Below the pieces are notes generated by a model. The model made no database searches. It was not told the DNA's origin and saw only the letters and a program-made list of their open reading frames with translations. A DNA stretch of 64,000 bases from Brasenia schreberi (taxonomy: Eukaryota > Streptophyta > Magnoliopsida > Nymphaeales > Cabombaceae). The position numbers and the translations under genes were made by a program. The DNA lies in the NCBI GenBank assembly GCA_036023115.1, contig JAYKKT010000061.1, forward strand, positions 15,087,001-15,151,000, in the 5' to 3' direction. Positions 23,700 through 34,712 of the stretch are shown piece by piece (the stretch's first letter is position 1; the number at the start of each line of letters is the position of its first letter).

Positions 23700-24430
23700 T
23701 TACTCGGGTCTTGCAAATAAGAGCGAAGGCTCAATGTGGGTGCGTGCTTGAATTGAAAGACTTACACACACGACATGAAATTAAACCCAAATATAAATTG
23801 CAGTATGGCCTTAACTAAGGTCTTGGGAATAAGAGCGAAAGCTCAATGTGTGTGAGTGCTTGAATTGAAGTACTACGCACACAACCAGAAATGAAACCCA
23901 AATATAACTGCAATAGGCCTTGACTAAGGTCTTGGGAGTAAGAGCGAAAGCTCAATGTGTGTGAGAGTGCTTGAATTGAAAGACTTACACACACGACATG
24001 AAATTAAACCCAAATATAAATTGCAGTATGGCCTTAACTAAGGTCTTGGGAATAAGAGCGAAAGCTCAATGTGTGTGAGTGCTTGAATTGAAGTACTACG
24101 CACACAACATGAAATGAAACCCAAATATAACTGCAATAGGCCTTGACTAAGGTCTTGGGAGTAAGAGCGAAAGCTCAATGTGTGTGAGAGTGCTTGAATT
24201 GAAAGACTTACACACACGACATGAAATGAAACCCAAATAGTATAGGTCGGCCCTTACTTGGGTCTTTCAAATAAGAGCGAAGGCTTAATGTGTGTGAGAG
24301 TGTTTGAATTGAAAGACTTACACACACGACATGAAATGAAACCCAAATAGTATAGGTCTGCCCTTACTTGGGTCTTTCAAATAAGAGCGAAGGCTCAATG
24401 TGTGTGAGTGCTTGAATTGAAAGACAACGC
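23700..24430 (-). repeat. Seven ~110-bp subrepeats in the B 3' LTR
   Basis: Units are marked by AAGAGCGAA at 23719, 23831, 23940, 24054, 24163, 24273 and 24383, spaced 109-114 bp. Each holds GAGC-GAAA-GCTC or GGCTC, CACACAC words and ACCCAAAT. The other B LTR has seven as well (35325-36000); the solo LTR has four and the A LTRs about three. Confidence 0.9.
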
Positions 24431-25543
24431 ACCCAACTTAAGCAAAAACCCTACAAAAATGAAAGTATATGTATATACTTATGTATTAGGGGCTAATTAG
24501 GCCCGTGTGTGTTCAAAATCGTGCACAACTAAGAGAGTGCACGTGTGTGGGTGTGCCAAGCCACGTTATTACAAGCGGGGGGAGACTAGGCTCCGTTATT
24601 ACAACCCCGTATCGAATTTAATCTCAAGCAAGTATACAACTAAAGACCGAGTTAGGCACTTACTAGTAGCTGGTCCGTAGAGGCCTTGCTTGAGCGTGGG
24701 CTTAGCCTTTGCCTTGGGCTGCAAAAGGGAGCTCCGCGAAGTTGAGCGACAAGGGGTGCTGGCCGGGTGCTTTGAAGGTGGCCGGCTGCAAGCAAGGGTG
24801 TCACCTTGACGGGTGGGATTAAAGGGGCTAAGGTGAGTATATAGGGTCACTAAGAGAGGATATAGTGTTAGGGAGTATGGCCCGAAGGGGAGCCTAAGGG
24901 AAGATCTAATGGAGCACCTAGGGGAAAGGAGGTGGCTGGCCGAATGGAAGGGACAGTCGGTTGGAGTGGCCGACTAGGGAAATTTGGTGGTGGCGGGCTG
25001 CTAGGATGGCTATGGGTGGAGTATGGGAAGGAAGCTAGCTAGGTGATGGGGCTAGGTGGTAGTGGGTGTAGTGGGTGTAAGGGAGTGCTATGGGCAGGTC
25101 TTAGGAAGTCGGATAGGGTGGCCGGGTGTAGCTAGGGTGGTTAGGTAGTGGCGGGTAGTTAGGGTGACTAAGGCTTGGCCGAGTGGGAGTGGTGGCGGCA
25201 AGTGGCTGATATTAGGGTAAGGTGGTGGTATGGTGAGTGGCTGGGAGTGGAGAGGGAGTGGAGAAGGAGCTAGGTGGAGTGTGGGGTACTAACCAGATGA
25301 AGAGGCGGTGGTGGATGGAAGGGGAGCAGCTGGGTGTGGTGGAGGAGGTGGTTCGGTTGGATGAAGAGGATGGCGACGGGTGTGGTGGAGCAGGTGGAGC
25401 ACGGTGGTGGCTGGTGGTGGTGCACGTGGAAGAGCCGGCTGGGAATGGTGCAGGGGGCTGGGCTCGGTTGGGCTGGACCAAGATGAGAGAGGATGGGAAG
25501 GGAGAGGTTCTAGATAGGAAAACCCGCCCCCAAGGGGGGGGGG

Positions 25544-25553
25544 TTTATATAGG
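25544..25553 (-). promoter_or_regulatory. Candidate TATA box of the B LTR
   Basis: CTATATAAAC on the minus strand, followed directly by a run of 10 C and then TTGGGGGCGGG, which can pair back on the C run. Matching sites: 37154-37163 in the other B LTR (run of 14), ~48054 in the solo LTR (CTATTTAAAC) and 55661 in E (TATAAAAG, no C run). Transcription would start ~30 bp further on. Confidence 0.5.
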
Positions 25554-26773
25554 GATGGGTAGGTCGGTTAGGGCTGGGTTTGGGGTAGTGGTTAGGTGGT
25601 TTAGGTAGGGTGGTATGATGATAAGGTGGGCTGGAATGGGTAGGGCTAGATATTTTGTTTTAATGGTTTTGGGGGATATGGTGTGCTAGGTTTAGATGGG
25701 GTGGTTTAGTGGTTTAGGGTTTAGTTAGGTGGGTTGGTTCTAGGGTGAGGTTTAGTGAGCTAGGTTAGGTGATTAGGCTAGGATTAGGCTAGGTTTAGGG
25801 AAGGATTAGGGAAGTGGGTTAGGTGATTAGGTTGGGATTAGGCCAGGATTAGGGAAGTGGGTTAGGTGATTAGGCTCAGATTAGGGGTGGATTAGGGTGG
25901 AAGGCTAGGATTTGGTGTTTTGGGTTAGGTTTAGGTGAAGGAGCTCCCTTTGCATGGCCCATAGACCTTAACCACATCATGTTGGTGCAGCCCTAGGTTA
26001 GGTTTTGGCTAATTACAAGCTTAAACCCACTCAATTAGGCTAACCCACATGATTAACCCCAAACTTGACACACAAGTCAAGCTTAATTACAACACACTTG
26101 ATCTTATCCACCCCCACTCTCTCTCATGCCCATAATCCCACGTGAAATTCAAGTGGGCCCCACCTCCATTTATGAGAAGGTGATGTGGGCCATGGATATG
26201 GATATTGGATTGGATTTTTGAATCCAAATCCAAATCCAAGTCCATACATGGGTTTGGATTGGGATCTGGATATATATGGTCCAGATCCAATCCAAACTGA
26301 ACTCTGACTCCTTCGAGCTGTATTCGAAACGAATGGTTTGTGCAAGGCCTGACAACATCAGTGCTCCATTTGTGTTGGGTCTTCGCCAACATGATCGTCC
26401 GCCTCTATTTTCGCCTTCCGGAGATGACTTCAAAGGATGTTTTGATGATAACAGGGTCTTGGACGTTCGAGATCCTGGGGGTGTGAATTTGATACAAGAG
26501 TTGCTATGCCGGGCTCGACATGTGCTCCGGTTCCGGGCTCTTCTTAGCTCTCCTGGTCCTGTCTTGATCGGGCCAAGCCGCTTCAGGGTTTCAAGACATG
26601 TTTTAAAAAGGTTTTAAAAGCCATATTGTATGTTTTCGAAATATAGAGTTCAAAACATATGTACAGGGTTGTCTGGAAGGCTCCTGGGTTTCCAGACTTA
26701 AAATATCCCTTTGGGGCTGCTTTTACAAAACCAGATGAATTTGAGAAATTCGTGGGATTTCGGGGTGTTTACA

Positions 26774-27944
26774 GATGCCCCTCTTTGGCTTTGTCCAAAT
26801 AGATTTGGATAAGGGCAAAGATGACAAACACCCTTTTCAATGTCTCCCTAGATCTATCCACGAAGAACATGGGATCGTCCCAATTTTTAGCAAAAATCTC
26901 AATTTACAAACTCTGGTAGGAGGAGATATCACGCCAAAGGGTTTGTACTATGGAATCTGGTCCTAAATGGGATCATGTTCATGCAAGTACCATGCGTGGA
27001 ATGCAAATGACATGGGTGTGGTGCCAAAAGTGGCGACCTCCCAGGGACCAGATGTGGTCGAACTCTAGAGACTTATAAGGCCTACTGCTCCAAGTGAGCA
27101 AAAATCCTATGCTGTTCGATGTTCGATTTTCAAAACTTATTTACAAAAGCTATTTACAAAAGGGACAACTATCTTGAGCCTCGATCCTAAGGATCTCGAG
27201 CTCTTCATGCTTGCCCCTGTTTGAGTCTCAACACTCGCTTATTTAGTGGAGGTTTTATAAGAAAACCAGCTATATTTCAAGTTCCTACGCCTTACTCGAA
27301 ACGTCGAATTCTCAAACAAGATGAAATTCAAGTAAGTAAATCCTATTTTTACTTTAGGATTCCTCGAAATGAACCATGCTTTAGCTTGGGATAAGCCAGG
27401 GATGGAAAAGAGATACCACGGTCCCTTCTGAAGCGTCCCGTGGTTTGAGGCACAGAAGGCGGAAAACTACTCTTTTTGAGCTTTTTGGCCTCTTTTTCCT
27501 TTTTTTCATCGAGGGTCTCCCTTTGGGAGTATTTTTTCTTTAATCCCTCTTTTATAAGAGAATCGATTTTTCTTTTAAATTCTGGTTTCTTTCTTTTGGA
27601 AAGAGACTTTGAATGGGAAATTCCCTTTTGTTTTAGGCCTTTGTTTTTCTTTTGGAAGGAGAAGAGAAGAGGGGAGGACTTATCCCAAGCCTACACTCGA
27701 TCCATTCCAGATCAGCCTATTTAGAAATAGCATGTACTACTTGCAAGTATCTTGCTATATTGAACTAGGCCTTTCTTTGTAAGAAGAAGGATTTTAAAAT
27801 GTAACCACGATTTTGAAGACTCCACTCTTTCACAAGTGCGAATTCTCTCACTCAGGATCACACGACTTTGCCTTTGCACCTTATTCACATGTCTCAGGGC
27901 AGCTATCCCTAAAAATTTTTGAAAAATGGAACTTAATCCAGATC
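26774..27944 (-). other. Element B 3' non-coding region with PPT
   Basis: About 1.17 kb between the integrase end and the LTR. The polypurine tract AAAGAGGGG (26778-26786, minus strand) is followed by CATC and the LTR start. A 12-bp imperfect inverted repeat (CTTTGTCCAAAT / ATTTGGATAAGG, 26789-26814) sits beside it. A and E keep the same layout. The plus-strand open frame 27476-27724 is antisense and has no domain. Confidence 0.75.
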
Positions 27945-30900
27945 CTACACATGATACTTCTTTAAGTATTGAATATTGATAGGATCTGCTAAATTCCTAC
28001 CTTCTACATCGATCAACCAATACGAGTTGTTTGTAGTGGTTGCTCGTACAACATAGGGTCCATCCCAGTTGGGGCGCCACTTGCCTAGGGGGTGTGGGCC
28101 ACGATGATGGATAGTTTTTAAAACCAGATCCCCCACTTCAAAGTGACGAGGTCTCATGTGTTTGCTATAATGTCAGGCTATCCTTTGCCGGTATGCACGA
28201 GCATGATCCATGGCAAGGAGTCGCCTCTCATCTAGCAAATCTAGTTCGGCCATCCTAGCATGCTGAAGCATCTCTAGGGGGAGGTCGAGTGCTATGGATG
28301 TATGGAATGAATGTAGTTGAGTATGAATGGGAAGAATGGCGTTTGTGCCATAGACCAATTCGAATGGTGTGGCATTCGTGGGAGTCCGGATGGAAGTCCT
28401 ATAAGCCCATAAGGCTTCATCCAGCTTCTCATGCCACGTCCTACCCTTCTCTAAGGTTTTCTCAATTATGCTGATGAGAGTCTTGTTTGTGGCTTCGGCT
28501 TGGCCGTTGCCTTGAGGGTAGTAGGGCGAGGAGAAGTGGTGAGTTATGCCATACGTGTTGCACAACTTAACCATCCGCTCGTTCTTGAATGGGGTACCAT
28601 TATCAGATACAAGGTCTCGTGGAACCCCAAATCGAGCCAAGATATTCCTCCGGATGAAAGACACCACATGTTGCCCCATTACATTGGTTAGGGAAATGGC
28701 TTCCACCCACTTGGAGAAATACTCCGTGGCTGCTAAAATAAATCGATGCCCATTCGAGGCTTTTGGAAATATTGGGCCTACGATGTCAAACGCCCACATG
28801 GTAAATGGCCAGGGGCTGACCACAGAATGCAATGCAGATGAAGGGATATGAATGGCGTGCCCATGCACTTGACATGGATGACACTTCCTAACATGATCGT
28901 GACAATCCTTTTTCAGGGTGGACCAAAAATAGCCCCCTCTAAGTATTTTCATTGCCATCATGTTGGCATTAACATGACCTCCACATTCTCCATCGTGGAA
29001 CTCATGCATCACTATCCTAGCCTCCTCTAGGTCGATACACCTAAGCAGAATCCCAATAAAACTCTTTTTGTATAAAACCCCACCCAGAATGGTGTATCGG
29101 GTCGAAATCTTACGAATGAATGCCTTATCTTTGGATGTGGCATCCTCGGTGGATCCCCCATTTTCTAAAAATTGTTTTATGTCATAAAACCAGGGTTTTC
29201 CAATAGACTCTGGGTTGTTTTGGCAAATATCCAAGTCGTGTGTGGATGGGTGGGGCGCATGCCATATTTCCAAAGATCTGGTCCCTGAAATGGGATCGAC
29301 CTTCAGGGCTGAACCCAAGGAGGAGAGAGCATCGGCGATGCCATTGTGCTCTCTTCCTATGTGTGTGAGTTTACACGATTGGAAGGACTGGACCAATCGA
29401 GTGGCCAACTCGTGATATGGAAGTAGTTTCTCATTACGTACTTGCCAAATTTTTAAAACCTGGTTTATGACAAGGAGCGAATCTCCAAAGACCTCGATGC
29501 ATGATGCCCCTAGAGTTTTCGAAATTCTTAAGCCTTGTATGAGTGTTTCATACCCAGCTACATTGTTGGAACATTCGAAATCTAAGAGGACTGCTATGGG
29601 AATCTCGCCCTTTTCAAGGGAGATTAGGATGACCCCGGCACCAGCCCCTCGTTGGTTTCGTGCCCCATCAAAGTGCATCTTCCACACTTGGTTTTCGAAA
29701 GATTTTGCCAAAATGTGGTTTTGAAAATGGTTTTGCAATATGCCTTCATCAGGCATTTCGACAAGAGTGGGATATGCGTCCTCTAAGGGGAATTCAGCCA
29801 TGTAATCTGCTAGGGCTTGCCCCTTAATGGAGATCTGGTGATAGTATTTCAGATCATACTCCATTAGAAGGAGTTGCCATTTGCCCAATCTACCCGTGAG
29901 AAGGGGTTTTTCGAACAAGTGTTTGATTGGATCAAGCTTGGACACTATCCAGATCTCATGATCTAGGAAATAGTGTCTGAACTTCTGACAGGCCCAGACT
30001 AGGGCCAAGCACGTCTTCTCCATGGCTTGATAATTTCGTTCATAAGCCAAGAGTGTTTTCGAAATATAGTAGATGGCATACTCCTTATGGGTGTCATCCT
30101 CATATTGAGCCAACAGGGCTCCTAAAGCATTTGCATGCACGGAGATGTATAATAAAAGTGGTTTTCCTTGCTTTGGAGGATTCAAAATGGGGGGATTAAC
30201 CAAGTATGCCTTCAGTCTCTCGAAGGACTTTTGGCATTCGTCATCCCATAAAAATTTCGTGCCCTTCCTCAATAGTTTGTTGAAGGGTTCGCATCTAGTT
30301 GCCAGATTCGATATGAATCGGCGAACGGATTGTAAGCGACCCTGGAGGATACGGATTTGGGTGAGATTGGAGGGTGGAGCCATGTCTACGATGGCTCGAC
30401 ACTTAGAGGGGTCGACTTCTATTCCCCTTTGGCTCACCATAAAGCCTAGAAGCTTCCCTGATTCTACCCCGAACACACATTTTTGAGGGTTTAGCTTTAC
30501 TTTGTAAAGCCTAAGCCTTTCGAAAATCTTTTGTAAACATTCGATATGGGTGCATCGGGTTTTGGATTTTGCCAAGAGATCATCTACATACACTTCTACA
30601 AGCTCATGAATTTGATCATGGAAGATCGTGGTCATGGCTCGTTGGTATGTTGCGCCGGCATTTTTCAAACCAAAGGGCATGACTGTATAGCAGTACGTGC
30701 CCCATGGGGTTGTGAAGGCGGTCTTACCCTGATCTCGTGGACTTAGTTTGATTTGATTATAGCCTGAATAGCCATCCATGAATGAAAACATTTCATGATT
30801 TTCAGTACTATCGACTATCAAATCTATGTTTGGTAAAGGATAATTATCCTTAGGAGTGGCTTTATTCAGGTTTCTGAAATCGATGCATATTCGAATTTTC

Positions 30901-31604
30901 CCATTGGTTTTTCGAACTATAACGATATTTGATAACCAATCAGAATACGCAATGGGTTTTATGAATCCGGCTTTTAGCAGATCTTCTAAACCCTCTTTGA
31001 CTTGCGTGTGTACATTCGGGTGTATTTTCCTAAGCTTCTGCTTTATGGGTTTTACACCTGCATCTAAGGGAAGACGATGTTCGACAATGCTGGGATCTAT
31101 GCCCAGCATGTCTTCATACGTCCATGCAAACACATCTAAATAGGTTCGTAGAAATGCAATGAATGCTAACCTTTCGGTTTCATGCAAGCATGCACCTATT
31201 TTGATGGTTTTGGGATTAGAATCATCCCCTAGGTTCACCTCTATGAAATCTCCTCCTACTGATTGGGAAGATTTTTCAAAATCGAGAATTCTATGAAATT
31301 CTGGGAGCTCAGAAGTGGGATCTTCCTCAAGGGGATCCACTTCTGGGCTTTGATCATTCTCGTGGGCTATAGACCCGAGGGAATTTGATGCGTGGTTTTC
31401 AAAATGACTTGGTTTTGTACTTGGATTTTCAAGTGATTTCGAAATTTTTGGTCTGGCTATGCAGACGACGTTTCTTTCGAAATTCTTTTCTTTTGCCAAA
31501 GTCTTACTAGGAGCAGCTATGTACAAAATCTTTTTGGTATTTTCCAAATTTTCGATTTTTTGGGGTTTTTGTAAAACAAGAACCTTGGGAACTATACAAA
31601 GCAC
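27945..31604 (-). pseudogene. Element B pol: RT, two RNase H domains, DD35E integrase
   Basis: The longest coding sequence here, 1143 codons to a TGA at 28173, then in frame on to 27945. RT at about residues 185-400 (CIDFRNLN 240, YVDD 339-342). First RNase H 480-600, apparently without the usual first Asp. Second RNase H 640-765, with D646, E686, D708 and D758 as expected for the four acidic residues. Integrase: HHCC-type finger 867-911, then D940, D1001, E1037 (35 residues between the last two), then the C-terminal GDLVLK segment. The stop at 28173 is CGA to TGA (A has CGA). The first codon shown is GTG after a stop; no ATG is evident, so entry is probably by splicing or fusion to gag-pro. 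Confidence 0.9.
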
Positions 31605-31766
31605 TCTTTTTTCGAGTTTTTATTTTTCCATTATTTTTGGTTTTTCTTGTTTTTCGATTTTTTTGATTTTAAGCTTTTCAAATGTTTTGTTTTTTTAGAA
31701 AAAGGGATCTTCCGTCATACCTACAAAGGGAAAACACTACGGGTTAGACTCCGGGGCACCCTTGAC
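31605..31766 (-). other. Spacer between gag-pro and pol in element B
   Basis: A-rich with TCGAAAA words and stops, plus the acceptor-like TTTTCCCTTTGTAG, matching A at 20939-21154. Compared with A, B has lost ~42 bp at the end of gag-pro (the coding end after VKGA). Confidence 0.4.
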
Positions 31767-33299
31767 CTAGGTGGTCACAGGGGGTGGCTCCGGCGGTATT
31801 TGGGGAGTATAGCCGATCCCATATCGGCTTGGGTTGGCCCTAGGAAGGATGGGCTCTAGGAGACCCTGGTTCTGTGCCCCTAGACTCTTGTAGGGCGTGT
31901 AGCCCATGTTCAACAACATGTTCCATGAATTTTTGTTTTTCGAAAAAGTTAGATACAAGTCGTGGTCCTGAAACATGCTATCATCCATATTATGCTCATA
32001 TGGCCTCTTGTCCAGGGGCTTTGGAAATAGGGAACGCTGGGGTTTTCCTAGAAGGATTAGAGTCGGGAGGGGGCCTGCTTTGGGCGGCCCCTTCACACAT
32101 ACAACCTTCCTAGGGTTGTTTAACACGAGCCGAGGTGGCTCAACCATAATTTGCCCCAGGTTAGCCTCATGGGCCTGGGAGCTTGATAAACAAGGGGAGT
32201 TTATGATCCCCTAAAGCTGTGGGTGACTCTCACCTAGGATCACTATGACCTGGTCCCTAAAAGGGATCTTGACACACCTATGGAAGGTGGATGGCACAGC
32301 GCACAAACTGTGTATCCAGGGCCTTCCCAACAACAGGTTATAATGGGGGTGGATGTCCAAGACATGGAACACCCCCGTGTGTTCGATCCCTCCCGTTTCC
32401 ATTGGGAGTTCGATGGATCCTAAAGGTCTAGACACATTCCCATCGTATCCAGTGATAACGATGAGGCCTGGGTTCACTGAAGTCAAGGTGACTCCGATTT
32501 TGTACGCCACATGAAGTGGAAGGATGTTGAGCCCTCCTCCACCATCGACTAGGCACCTGTCCAGAGAGTGGTTGTTTAGAACCACCTCGATATGCAGGGC
32601 CTGGTTATGGGTTTCGTAGGGTCTATCTACATCATCTTCCGAGAAAGTGATGGGCGATTTTGCTCCTAATAAAGCCACTTGGGCAGACAAGGATTCCGGA
32701 CTTATGTTCGAATCAACCTTGGCCCTTTCTAGAATTTTCTCTAATACAAGTCTATGCCTAGGCGAGGTTTTTATAAGCTCTAAGATAGACATGTGAATAG
32801 GAATCTTTGAAAGGTGGTTTTCGAAGTCATAAGGATTTAGGATGACTTTGTCCTTATCTGCTTTTGGCAGAACACTAGGGATACATGCTTTTGAGGGGCC
32901 AGGCACACTGACCACCTTTTGAGCACCTTGAAGGTGCGGGAGTTGATAGATCCTCCCGGATCTAGTGACTTCTCCCACGACCGGCCTAGGGTTCGCGCTA
33001 AATTTGGCTCTAAGGATGAGCTGAGGAGAACCTTGGATTTTCAAAACTGGTTTTACCGGGGTTTCCACTTTTGGTGGTCCCCGAATGATGACTTGGGCGG
33101 GCTTCTTGTATAGTACAAGAATGGGCGCACAAGTAGGTCGACCAGGTTCTAGTTTTTGCGCTAGTTCCTTGGAAATGGTGAGGGTACATACCTCCTTTCC
33201 TTTCCCACTGCCACTGGCGTGTTTGGGAAAGGGTTCCTTGAAGATAGCTTGAGGTGGCTCAGGTTCCGCAGTGACCTGGAGCCGGCCTTCTGCTATCAA
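31767..33299 (-). pseudogene. Element B protease region with G-patch-like tail
   Basis: An open stretch of 362 codons (33299-32211), then, after a TAG, 126 more codons (32147-31767) in the same reading. Protease-like CLVDGGGGLNILPLH lies near residue 240, then YNLLLGRPWIH. The last part has WNMLLNMGYTPYKSLG followed by QNQGLLEPI, a good G-patch-like match. The stop at 32211 is CAG to TAG (A has CAG) and the stop at 31767 is TGG to TAG (A has TGG). The frame joins gag if a 1-bp gag deletion is discounted. Confidence 0.75.
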
Positions 33300-33313
33300 G
33301 TTCTCAATTTTAT

Positions 33314-34570
33314 TTAAGAGGGAGAAGCAGCGTTTGGTATCATGGCCTTTGAGCCGATGATACTTACAAAATCGGTTAAAATACCCCCTTTGGAAGTGAC
33401 TCCTTCGGGGATTTCAGGGAGTTCTATCATGCCCTGGGCAAGTAGGAGGTCTAGGACCTCCGACACAGGTTGCCCCAATGGAGTGTACTCCCGTTTTTCA
33501 ACCGGTTTTTGAAAATTTCGCTCCCTCTTATTTTCTAACTTTTCAAAACTTTTGGAAGTGCCCGCCACGCCTGGATCCACCCGGACATTGGCGATTTTAT
33601 GGGGCTTTGCCCCTTTGTCCGTCGTGGGTAGCCCGTATGTGATGGGCTTTTCCAAGCGGGTTTTTGGAACGGCACTTCCTTTCCACAAGTGATCATATGT
33701 CCCTTTTCGTAAGTTGGTTTCGAAAAGGAAGGCCTTTTTGATCAACTTATGGAAAGTTGAGATCTCGTGGAGCGAGAGAAGGGTTTTTAACTCGCTTTTA
33801 AAGTTATCCAGGATGAGCATTACTGCGCATCCTTCGGATATGGGCTCTCGCACTTGGCCCAAAAGCGACCTCCATCTTATAATGAAGGCATGTACGTCTT
33901 CGTTCATGCCTTGCTTTGTATCCCTTAAGGTATTCAGAGTCGGCGTGACTTCTACGTTGTGTGCAAATCTTTGCATGAAGCAGTTCGCTAACTCTTCAAA
34001 AGTAGCGAACTGGCTTAAGTCGTAGGAAGCCAGCCCTTTGGCAGCTGTGCCTTTAAGGGATAAAGGGAACCAATACACCCATTTCATTGAGTCCTTTTTC
34101 TTCTTATGGGCTCGACGCGAGAAAAGCTGCAAGTGAGACCTAGGGTCTCCCATGCCATCATACCGATGGAAGTTCGGTATTTCATCATCACTGTCTGTTT
34201 CGTAATCCATAGGAAGGAAATCAGACAGGACGTAGTTTCTTTTCTCTTTATTCTGCCCTTTCAGCAACTGCTGTAGGGCTTTACGGCCATTTTGTGTGAA
34301 GGACTCATGGTATTGGTTGCCTTCCATTACGGAGGCCTCTTTGTGCTTGCGAGGTTTTTCAGATTTCTTTTTAGGCCTTTGTTCACCGTTTGATGAACAT
34401 GAATCACCTACTTCAGCCTCTTGGCTGAGAGCATCGATTTTGGCCTCAAACTCCCTTCTCAAGTCCTCGATTTCATCTAGTTTTATTTTGTTTTTGAAAA
34501 TCCTCCTAGAGTGAGAACTTGATGCGCATGAGCCTTGGCTCGACATTTCACTTGGGTTGGATTTTGACAT
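33314..34570 (-). pseudogene. Element B gag, frameshifted before the knuckle
   Basis: ATG at 34570, matching A's 18097 (upstream in-frame codons are not needed). About 418 codons. The core matches A throughout: HRYDGMGDPRSH, then the capsid-like segment. In B the GTAAKW motif reads GTAAKG, so a usually conserved Trp is lost. A 1-bp deletion near 33387 shifts the frame, so the last ~24 residues are aberrant and the C-x2-H..GHDT..C motif is lost; it is still readable in the next frame. The acceptor-like TACTTAG ends 25 nt upstream of the ATG. Confidence 0.85.
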
Positions 34571-34689
34571 GCTTTTCAAGCTTTTTCAAAATGTCCTAAG
34601 TACAAGCAAAGAAAAACAAGTTAAAAATGACACCTTTTAAAAATTTTTGCAAGATTTCTACTTAAAAACTCGATTTTTGAAAGGCCCAC

Positions 34690-34707
34690 GTCCCACCGGG
34701 CATGCCA
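34690..34707 (-). promoter_or_regulatory. Primer binding site of element B
   Basis: TGGCATGCCCGGTGGGAC on the minus strand, 5 nt after the LTR end CGTCCACA. It differs from A's site at three positions. Confidence 0.75.
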
Positions 34708-34712
34708 ATCTC

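Larger units (their letters stand above)
23106..26773 (-). repeat. 3' LTR of element B (3668 bp)
   Basis: On the minus strand it starts TGTAAACACC (26773) and ends CGTCTACA (23106). Block order as in A's LTR: ATCCAA-rich inverted repeats, GGATTAGG-word tract, TATA box, C/G-run hairpin, GTTAGT (25288-25293), GCAG acceptor-like site (24719), GTAAGT (24658-24663), seven ~110-bp subrepeats, and the stem-loop at 23288-23315. The open frames 25237-25608, 26087-26433 and 26276-26617 are byproducts of low-complexity LTR sequence and recur at the same place in the other LTR. Confidence 0.9.

Noticed and set aside
23700..24430. Regular ~110-bp repeats resembling a CRISPR or satellite array
   Set aside because: Plant LTR sequence; units are contiguous with no unique spacers, and occur at the same place in each LTR.
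26276..26617. 113-codon open frame, found again at 37907-38248
   Set aside because: Antisense within the B LTR, no domain; repeated only because the LTRs are near identical.
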